From Alphaproteobacteria bacterium 46_93_T64 (GTDB lineage Bacteria; Pseudomonadota; Alphaproteobacteria; Sneathiellales; Sneathiellaceae), in assembly GCA_002163135.1 (NCBI GenBank), contig MAAN01000022.1, positions 186,001-250,000 on the forward strand: 64,000 bases of DNA, in the 5' to 3' direction. Shown in pieces: positions 27,253-33,762 of the stretch. The translations under genes were made by a program, and so were the position numbers. The notes below the pieces were generated by a model. It saw only the letters and a list, made by a program, of their open reading frames with translations, had not been told where the DNA came from and ran no database searches. The first letter of the stretch is position 1. Each line of letters begins with the position of its first letter.

Positions 27253-27913
27253 TACCTAGGGCAACATCTCAACTGAAGGTACATGCGGAATACTTGGGAC
27301 TAACACCCGATGACCCTCCTAATTGATTACCAATGCCAAGAGGGTAAGAAACGTAGAAGAGATAGGTTGGTTCAATCTCGCAAAAGATGTTCCTAACTCA
27401 CCATAACGAGTTGGTTAAAATCACCCCACTAAATAGGATTTATATGGTCAAACACAGGACACCTCTAAGAGTCCAAATAAGAGTTGCTGACGGCCTGTAG
27501 GCGTGTTGACCCTGCGCGATACCTGTATATCGTCAAGAGTTCTCAGCGATTCTCTGAGCGGTTCCTGCAGCTAAGTGCTGGTTGTTGCCAATTACACCAC
27601 CTTCAATGACATTATGTTTATCCAAACTAACCGTAATAGTGTGCCGTTGAAGTCACACCTCAATCTCAAATGAGTAATGTCTATTCATGAGTATGATTAA
27701 CAATAGATTAATGTTTGACAGCTAAATCATATTTCGTTCATATAAAACGAGTGAAGTTGTTCGACATTTCTGTATTTTTCTAGTTTCGGTTACTTTTCAT
27801 CCGCCAAGCGGAGATTGAATCGTAGTTTATAAGTATGCTTTTAATAGTAGTTATAATTATATTTGTTTGAATAAATCTGCGGGCGAATAGACTAATTTGA
27901 ATTAGAGGGCGAA

Positions 27914-28504
27914 ATGAAGAAATTATTGTATGCGGCCGTTACATTATTTGTGTTGGCGACAGGCATTAATGCGAATGCGGCTACTTTAAACGCGGCTGGC
28001 GGAATATTATATGGGGCCTCAGGCGTCGATGTCGGCGGAACATTGTATGACGTAGAATTTCTTGATGGTACTTGTATCGCTCTTTTCGATGGTTGTGATG
28101 ATGTTACTGACTTTACATTTCAGACAGGCGCGGCTGCTAATTTGGCTTCTCAAGCCCTACTGGATCAAGTTTTTATAAATAGTTCTTTAGGTGATTTTGA
28201 TGCATCCCCAGAAAAAACTAACGGTATATCGAACACCCATCTGGGAACTATATTTACTGTCTATTCATACACGGCACCAAATATTATAGATATGATTATA
28301 ACATCTAATTATAAAGGTACTAATTCTGATAGTTATCGAACATTTCTTTCATATCTAAACCATTATGATCAAACAAATCTCGCTATCCAAACATTCGCGC
28401 GATGGACGGTAACTGCCGTCCCCCTCCCTGCCGCATTTCCCCTATATGGCGCGGGTCTCGCGGTCATGGGCTTCATCGGATGGCGTCGCAAGCGTAAAGC
28501 CTGA
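27914..28504 (+). CDS. VPLPA-CTERM sorted surface protein
   Basis: A 196-residue exported protein with a signal peptide (MKKLLYAAVTLFVLATGINA) and a C-terminal sorting signal: VPLPAAFPLYGAGLAVMG, then IGWRRKRKA. This is the VPLPA variant of the PEP-CTERM tripartite signal, recognised by exosortase-type enzymes at the membrane. The middle is a low-complexity, Asn/Asp/Thr-rich beta-type domain with no match I recognise. GAGGGCGAA precedes the ATG. No exosortase gene is in the window. Confidence 0.85.
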   Translation: MKKLLYAAVTLFVLATGINANAATLNAAGGILYGASGVDVGGTLYDVEFLDGTCIALFDGCDDVTDFTFQTGAAANLASQALLDQVFINSSLGDFDASPEKTNGISNTHLGTIFTVYSYTAPNIIDMIITSNYKGTNSDSYRTFLSYLNHYDQTNLAIQTFARWTVTAVPLPAAFPLYGAGLAVMGFIGWRRKRKA

Positions 28505-28673
28505 AGGATACGAACAGGATAGGCCGTCAAGCCCTCATGTGAGCCAAGCATTCCAACGTCTGACATGCTGCTCAAGCGAGGAGAGGAATTACTTTCTTCT
28601 GCGGCTCTTGCTCATAAAGCCGAACAGCATGACGGACAAACCCGATTAGACCTCTTTTCGCCAACAAGAGACA

Positions 28674-29177
28674 TCAGTTAGTGTTTGTTTGTTGATTATC
28701 GCTCTCAAGTAACCTTTTTAGTGCCAGATTCATTTTGTGATACCCCTCAGTTAATACATTGGGTGGCAGATCGGCAAAACCAATAAACAGGCCCTTGAAG
28801 TCTTCATTGTGTACAAGCTTTGTCATACCACCGTCAGAGTTCTCAAGCAGAAATACGTGCTCCCCATAGAATATTCCTTTAATTCCGCCTCCCCACGTTA
28901 GTTCCTGATTGTCCTTCATACGCAATATGTGAACAGCGGGAACATCTATTGTTTTACCATCTGGTCGGTGCACCCTTACTTCAAGTTTTCTGCCTATCGT
29001 TGGCTCTCCCTGTACTCGAATGTGATAGGGGTTCCAACTACCGTAACTCGCAAAATCAACCAGCTTGGCAAATACGATCTCCTTCGGGGCATCGATTATT
29101 ATTTCTGTGCGAACGGGTATGTGAGTTGTACAGCCGACGAACAAAAAGGCAGTCAAAATCACAAGTATCATTTTCAT
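28674..29177 (-). CDS. SRPBCC-type lipoprotein
   Basis: A 167-residue predicted lipoprotein. The signal MKMILVILTAFLFVGC ends in a lipobox Cys and precedes a START/SRPBCC-like fold: IIIDAPKEIVFAKLVDFASY, LTWGGGIKGIFYGEHVF and TKLVHNEDFKGL. Such proteins bind hydrophobic ligands, here anchored to a membrane; the ligand is unknown. An in-frame ATG at 29186 is also possible and adds three residues. It is cargo of the tRNA-Val element. Confidence 0.75.
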   Translation of the reverse strand: MKMILVILTAFLFVGCTTHIPVRTEIIIDAPKEIVFAKLVDFASYGSWNPYHIRVQGEPTIGRKLEVRVHRPDGKTIDVPAVHILRMKDNQELTWGGGIKGIFYGEHVFLLENSDGGMTKLVHNEDFKGLFIGFADLPPNVLTEGYHKMNLALKRLLESDNQQTNTN

Positions 29178-29414
29178 ATCGATCATCCAATTAAGTTGTA
29201 TTAAGAGAGCGTATCGATCGTTCCAAATCGCGACTTCACTCTGGTGTGTATTCCCAAAATTACTGCGTTGGATTATCGCGTCATCGACATCTGTAGTATT
29301 GTATAATCACGCCAAAAATTGGAAATAGGCATTTCAGCTCTGGATCGATAGCAAGTCTGCACCTCATAAGTGGTCCTGCTGTGCGGCTGAAGTGAGGGAT
29401 TCACATTGCATTGT

Positions 29415-29525
29415 ATGGCTAAGCGCTGGTGTCTATTGGAGAGACCATGGCTTACCCTCAATGAACTGAAGCTTCTACAGATCTCTATTGCTCCAGAAGC
29501 CACCCTCAATGGTCCGATCCAATAA
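29415..29525 (+). pseudogene. 36-codon reading frame in repeat B, possible gene remnant
   Basis: The frame reads MAKRWCLLERPWLTLNELKL and ends IAPEATLNGPIQ. The matching frame in copy C (30949-31050) reads KRWSKLGRPWLIVSGLTF and ends IASEAPPKGPI. The two match without insertions over 33 codons, and several codon differences are synonymous. That suggests both descend from the 3' end of one gene, which I cannot identify. Confidence 0.35.
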
Positions 29526-29621
29526 TAACAATAACAATAAGAGGGTTTAACGGTATTTTTGAAATGAGGTATGGCGGACAGGTATGGGAAGCTTGAATTA
29601 GAGCTTGGGACTCCTTGAATT
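29418..29621 (+). repeat. Dispersed repeat copy B
   Basis: This 204-base unit shares an ordered set of blocks with 30945-31144: AAGCGCTGG, GGCTTA, TCTC/TCCATTGCT, GGTCCGATC, an AATAAC-type tract, and GAGGGTTTAACGGTATTTTT. Its end (AAGCTT...AGCTTGGGACTCC) can form a small hairpin also present in copy A. Confidence 0.7.
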
Positions 29622-29975
29622 CTTTTGACGACATAACGCCCCTCAAGAAAATTGACACAGACTTAACTATCCAGATGCCCGCCATGACAGAATGAGGCGC
29701 TGGAGGGAGTGACATAAGCTATCTAGCTGTAATTCTTGGAGCCAACTACTGTTCAGAATGGACGTCTAAAGGGAACTGAACAGCTGTCCTTCTGATTTGA
29801 TCGTCCGTCATTCCCAATGCAATATGATGCTTTTGCTAGTTCGGTTCTACCTTCAACAAGGGACAAAATTCGGGCCATTATGGTGAAGGTTAATAGGTCT
29901 GTAATGTGCCAGAAGCTGATATATAACTGGTTGATGAATAGGAGCCTTATGGTGCCTGAAGGTGTTTTTCCTGCT

Positions 29976-29998
29976 TGGTGAACTTAGATTCTGTTCAC
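29976..29998 (-). terminator. Hairpin after binding-protein gene
   Basis: GGTGAAC pairs perfectly with GTTCACC across a 9-base loop, only 3 bases beyond the stop codon of the minus-strand gene. The U-run is poor, so termination strength is uncertain. Confidence 0.45.
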
Positions 29999-30001
29999 CT
30001 T

Positions 30002-30754
30002 TCAGTTCTCTGATACCTGCTTTTGGAAAATCTCAAACAGTCCTTCCTTTTTAATATCTCTAATTGTAGCAGTAAGGATATCAGCTATAGGCTCATGCTT
30101 CTTCTGTAAATACGGATACAAATCAATTCGGTCAACATGACCTGCGAAGGTAATAGTCGATTTTTTTAATTCTTCGTCAGCCATATCATTCTTTGCGCGA
30201 CTTCCATCGGCGTATATATAGACGTCAGTTCTTCCATTAACGAGTTGCTTTAGACCATTCAAGTTTGAATTTGGCTGAGATATCAGCTTGTCCTTATCGA
30301 TGAAACCGATCAAATGTTGTTCGCTAAATTTAACTCCCTCAAGATAACCCACCCTGTAGTTCCCATTTTTCAAATCTTCCCAACTGGTAATTTTAATCTT
30401 CGGATCAGTGACAAAAGCGTCGAAAAATATCGCTGCATGGCTCTCATTCACACGGACGTAATAAGGGTGTTTCCCCTCCTTGTTAAAACCGTAGACCCTT
30501 GTTGCATCTCCATCCACCCTGCCTGTCCGCATCAGGTAGATACCTCGCTTTTGCGGGTAAGATTCAACTTCATAACTATATCCCAACCTCTTAAACGCTT
30601 CGGTCAATACCAGAGTAGTCAATTTTTCTAAATCTGATCCAAGGGGAGCTGCAGTTGAAAACTTCATTACCCCCATTTCGTCGGATTTGACAGCAGACGG
30701 GACAGTCAAGACAAGAATAAATACGAAACATAAACTTGCTGTGATGGTTTTCAT
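30002..30754 (-). CDS. Periplasmic amino-acid-type substrate-binding protein
   Basis: A 250-residue SBP_bac_3-like protein without a transporter beside it. From the ATG at 30754 (GGAGC 7 bases upstream) it has a signal peptide (MKTITASLCFVFILVLTVPS). A two-lobed binding domain then follows, with YSYEVESYPQKRGIYLMRTG and ITSWEDLKNGNYRVGYLEG. A frame open back to 30919 lacks a signal and is rejected. Stand-alone binding proteins of this kind may feed a sensor or be moonlighting enzymes; here it is element cargo. Confidence 0.82.
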   Translation of the reverse strand: MKTITASLCFVFILVLTVPSAVKSDEMGVMKFSTAAPLGSDLEKLTTLVLTEAFKRLGYSYEVESYPQKRGIYLMRTGRVDGDATRVYGFNKEGKHPYYVRVNESHAAIFFDAFVTDPKIKITSWEDLKNGNYRVGYLEGVKFSEQHLIGFIDKDKLISQPNSNLNGLKQLVNGRTDVYIYADGSRAKNDMADEELKKSTITFAGHVDRIDLYPYLQKKHEPIADILTATIRDIKKEGLFEIFQKQVSEN

Positions 30755-30944
30755 CTTATTGCTCCATGTGGCCATGAGCGGAATTTTTTCACTCAAAGCA
30801 AGTGTGACGTTCTGGTTTACCAAACATATTGGCAATGGAGCCTTACATGTCAAGAACAAGGTTAGAACCAAACATCCGGTCGGCTTTGGGTCAAGCTCGG
30901 CCCTGTGTGGCGGGTTCATTGGCGGGTCCGCTTTACATCGATTA

Positions 30945-31144
30945 GCTGAAGCGCTGGAGTAAACTGGGAAGACCTTGGCTTATCGTCAGTGGACTAACAT
31001 TCGTACACATCTCCATTGCTTCAGAAGCTCCCCCCAAAGGTCCGATCTAATAATAACAACAATAACAAAACGAGGGTTTAACGGTATTTTTGAAGTCGGG
31101 TAGGGCCTGAGGGGGACGGGGGTCAAATCTCAGTACGGGACTCC
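30945..31144 (+). repeat. Dispersed repeat copy C
   Basis: This is about 200 bases matching copy B block by block up to GAGGGTTTAACGGTATTTTTG. It then diverges but keeps GGGACTCC at the end. B and C flank the binding-protein gene as direct repeats. Confidence 0.7.
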
Positions 31145-31182
31145 AGTCACTCATTTGTCTAACAGATGTCTTTACAAGAAGT

Positions 31183-31205
31183 TGTCACAGTAGTGTCACA
31201 GTAAC
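31183..31205 (+). promoter_or_regulatory. Arm-type recombinase site, right
   Basis: TGTCACAGTAGTGTCACAG followed by TAAC matches the left site at 22812-22834 at 21 of 23 positions. A further TGTCAC follows at 31206. It lies about 115 bases before the right core repeat. Confidence 0.55.
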
Positions 31206-31319
31206 TGTCACAATAGATCACCTTTTCTGTTGCCTATGTCAAAACGGCAGGTTATCCTCGCTGTTCATAACAGATTGATATGCATAGGTTTTATATTGGT
31301 TGGTAGCGGGTGTTCTTAG

Positions 31320-31395
31320 TAGCTCAGTTGGTTAGAGCGTTGCCTTGACATGGCAGAGGTCACAAGTTCGAATCTTGTTACACCCACCATTTATT
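31320..31395 (+). repeat. attR: right 76-bp direct repeat (displaced tRNA-Val 3' part)
   Basis: This is identical to 22675-22750. The upstream bases read GGGTGTTCTTAG instead of GGGTGTA, so the 5' acceptor strand is broken by extra bases. The copy should not yield a functional tRNA. Confidence 0.92.
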
Positions 31396-31531
31396 TCAAT
31401 GACTTAGCGGAATTTATAAAGCTCATGATGCGCTCTTGGGCGACCTTTGGGCACATCGGGACTTCTGATCTAATTTTACTTCCAAATATTGTCGGTGCTT
31501 GGTTGCGGGCTCAACACCAAATAGGGTGACT

Positions 31532-33334
31532 TCATGCGTTCATTGGCAGTATCACTGTAACAGTTGTACCTTGATCTACAATGCTGTCGATTTTTAAGTG
31601 GCCGTCGTGAAGTTCTACAAGCGCTTTGACTATCGACAGACCAAGACCAGTTCCTTGATGGCTGCGATAAGGATTTCCCTCAGATCTCACAAAAGGTTCT
31701 GTTATAGTTGGTAGCTTGTGTGAAGGTATGCCTTTTCCCGTATCTTTGATACTGATCACATGTTTTTCATTGGCTACCGAGGCGCAAACAGTAATTTTTC
31801 CGTTATCTGGTGTGAATTTGGCGGAATTACTGAGAAGATTTAAGACGATTTGCTTCATCGCCCGCCGATCTGCAAACATTTTTGGAAGATTCTCGGGTAT
31901 AACGGTTGATAGAACTACACCTTCTTGTAACTTTGACTCGATTGTGGCTTTTGAGCATTCTGAAACAACATCTTCTAAAGCCACATACTCTTTACGCAGA
32001 GTGATTTTTCCTTGCTCAACAACTGAAATATCCAGAATGTCGTTAATCAGATTTAGAAGATGTTGACCGCTGCAATGCACATCCTTCGCATATTCAACAT
32101 ATTTTTTATTGTTTACTGGGCCAAGAATTTCGTTCTCAATTATTGAGGAGAAACCGATAATTGCATTGAGAGGAGTTCTTAATTCATGGCTCATATTAGC
32201 CAGAAACTCTGACTTAACACGATTGGCTGACTGCGCTTGTTCAGAGGCTTCAATTAATTCCAGATTAATCAGATGAATTTGTTCCAACATATGGTTGAAA
32301 GCGTTAGTCATGTCATTGTGTTCTTTGAAGGGGATCCCCTTCATGGCCTCTACACGAAGAGACATGTCTCCTAGTGCAACTTGCTTTGCTGTAGCCGATA
32401 TTTTGCATAAGGGTCGAGACAATACTCCCGACAGACGCCAACTGATAATCGTGGCTATAAGAATGCCGATTGCAGCTACCGCAAGAACTACCATTTGGAG
32501 CCGATTGGATTCATCAACAAGCTCCTGAAACGGCTGGGGAACCATGACACCCCAACCTGTAGCTTTTACAATGTTAAATCCAGCAATCATGTCAGCTTTT
32601 GCTGCAGGCGAGAAAAATTGGATGACCCCCGATTTCCTCTGCATCATTTGCTGGATGATGGGCAGTTTGGAAATGTCCTTCATTTCGTCCACCCACTTGG
32701 GAAGAGGGTGGGCAATAAGTTTGCCGGTACTGTCGACAATGGCGGCGTGCCCGCCACGACCAAATGAAATTGTCTGCTGGATTTCTTTTATGTATTCGGT
32801 GTCGAGTTCTCCAATATATAAATATTCTCCATCATTTGTGAGCAGAAGATAAAAGGTGGGCTGTCCCTTTTCGTTTTTCACAAGATTACTCATGAAAACT
32901 TCGCCGGGATTTTCCATTGCTTGTTGTCGAAGATCTGACAGATTGCTGAAAATCGGTTGTGAAAATTGTTCGGAGGATATGCAATCCTTGACGCAATGCT
33001 GGCGTTTGATATAGCCTTCGGCATTCACCGCGCAGACATGCCTAAATCCCATAGAAGACAGCATGTCGCCAAAGTTGGAGTATTTGTTTTCTGTGCGGTT
33101 GTGGTGGACAGATGTAGCAAAAGCAATTTTCGCATCCTTTACATATCGATCCAACGCCATGACAAGATTGTTTGCAACCAGAAGGTGGTTGTCATTCACT
33201 GAGTCAATTTCTTGTTTTAGTGTGTGTTGTTGTTGCCAAAAGGCTAGAATAACAACAGGGACGGTGGAAACAAATAGCATTGCAAAAAATAAAATAGAAC
33301 GTAATCGGACGGAAAATTTTTTTTCATTCATCAA
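31532..33334 (-). CDS. Membrane sensor histidine kinase (Cache-HAMP-HisKA-HATPase)
   Basis: A 600-residue sensor kinase with an N-terminal helix (SILFFAMLFVSTVPVVILAF) and a periplasmic double-Cache-like sensor of about 230 residues. A second helix (VVLAVAAIGILIATIISW) and a HAMP linker follow. The HisKA His is in SEFLANMSHELRTPLNAIIG near residue 381. The HATPase N, G1 and G2 boxes are in NLLSNSAKFTPDNG, IKDTGKGIP and GTGLGLSIVKA. No response regulator is adjacent, so the partner is elsewhere. GGAGC lies 7 bases before the start. It is the first chromosomal gene right of the element. Confidence 0.9.
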   Translation of the reverse strand: MMNEKKFSVRLRSILFFAMLFVSTVPVVILAFWQQQHTLKQEIDSVNDNHLLVANNLVMALDRYVKDAKIAFATSVHHNRTENKYSNFGDMLSSMGFRHVCAVNAEGYIKRQHCVKDCISSEQFSQPIFSNLSDLRQQAMENPGEVFMSNLVKNEKGQPTFYLLLTNDGEYLYIGELDTEYIKEIQQTISFGRGGHAAIVDSTGKLIAHPLPKWVDEMKDISKLPIIQQMMQRKSGVIQFFSPAAKADMIAGFNIVKATGWGVMVPQPFQELVDESNRLQMVVLAVAAIGILIATIISWRLSGVLSRPLCKISATAKQVALGDMSLRVEAMKGIPFKEHNDMTNAFNHMLEQIHLINLELIEASEQAQSANRVKSEFLANMSHELRTPLNAIIGFSSIIENEILGPVNNKKYVEYAKDVHCSGQHLLNLINDILDISVVEQGKITLRKEYVALEDVVSECSKATIESKLQEGVVLSTVIPENLPKMFADRRAMKQIVLNLLSNSAKFTPDNGKITVCASVANEKHVISIKDTGKGIPSHKLPTITEPFVRSEGNPYRSHQGTGLGLSIVKALVELHDGHLKIDSIVDQGTTVTVILPMNA

Positions 33335-33762
33335 CGAAGCTCCGCTTCAAATATCTACATTTTCAATTACTCGCTCTCTTTTACTATTTGCGCAAAGTAC
33401 ATCAGTACTTGATAAATATTAACAAATACTAATTTATTAAAACTAACTTATACCTGTAAGAAATACAACTTAGTGCAAGTAGATTTTGCAGCGATTGTCA
33501 TGAGAGATCAACTTTCCTATTGTCTGTACCAATAATTATACGAGTTCATATTCTCCCTAGCATGGCCTATAGGAATTGGTGAGGCTTGACCCTTAAATGA
33601 GTGGAATAGCCCTACAGTTATATGTTCAAAATTGCACAATTAACGATCGGCATACCCTATATGGGGGATGCGACCTCTTTAGAATTACTGTAAATCTGTT
33701 CTTAATAATCAGTTAATTTGCTTTTGCGTAACGTAGTAGCGTAGTTGGTGTAGGGTTTTGTA
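33335..33762. other. Divergent intergenic region
   Basis: These 428 AT-rich bases separate the kinase from the RTX-like gene and must hold both promoters. A short inverted repeat CCC-TATAT-GGG (near 33656) and the direct repeat CGTAG...GCGTAG just before the RTX start are the only structures seen. Confidence 0.5.

Larger units (their letters stand above)
26065..27913. other. 1.85-kb non-coding stretch of the element
   Basis: No convincing gene is found on either strand; the open frames are under 70 codons and lack ribosome sites. It holds a hairpin at 26974-27019 (GCCAG/CTGGC and TGACTC/GAGTCA) and a GGCCG/CGGCC hairpin near 27031-27055. One diverged copy of the dispersed repeat is at 27149-27252, and an AT-rich end precedes the VPLPA-CTERM gene. 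It may be decayed coding DNA or contain structured RNAs. Confidence 0.6.
29178..30001. other. Non-coding region with repeat copy B
   Basis: This 824-base stretch lies between the lipoprotein and the binding-protein genes. It holds repeat copy B (29418-29621), an inverted repeat CTGTTCAG/CTGAACAG (29749-29783) and a 7-bp hairpin just after the binding-protein stop (29976-29998). No gene with a credible start was found apart from a 36-codon frame inside the repeat. Confidence 0.6.
30755..31319. other. Non-coding region with repeat copy C and right arm site
   Basis: This stretch holds repeat copy C (30945-31144), the right arm-type site at 31183-31205 and the approach to the right core repeat. 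Otherwise I see no gene. Confidence 0.6.
22675..31395 (+). mobile_element. tRNA-Val integrative element, about 8.65 kb
   Basis: The element is bounded by the 76-bp direct repeats and begins with a tyrosine recombinase 96 bases past the left repeat. It contains the recombinase, a helicase-like gene broken by a TGA, three cargo-type genes and large non-coding stretches. Its coding sequences use AGG/AGA arginine codons and differ in texture from the chromosomal genes. I see no excisionase, relaxase, capsid or replication-initiator gene. It could be a phage-satellite or genomic-island remnant that needs outside help to move. Confidence 0.88.

Noticed and set aside
29506-29715. 69-codon minus-strand frame across repeat B
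   Set aside because: It runs through the repeat antisense to the frame that B and C conserve, without a start signal; copy A has a stop in the matching place.
30755-30919. 55-residue extension of the binding protein
   Set aside because: It would precede the signal peptide, and the ribosome site supports the start at 30754.
31308-31391. Second tRNA-Val gene at the right end of the element
   Set aside because: The 5' acceptor strand is broken by extra bases before the D arm, so this is the displaced 3' part, not a functional tRNA.
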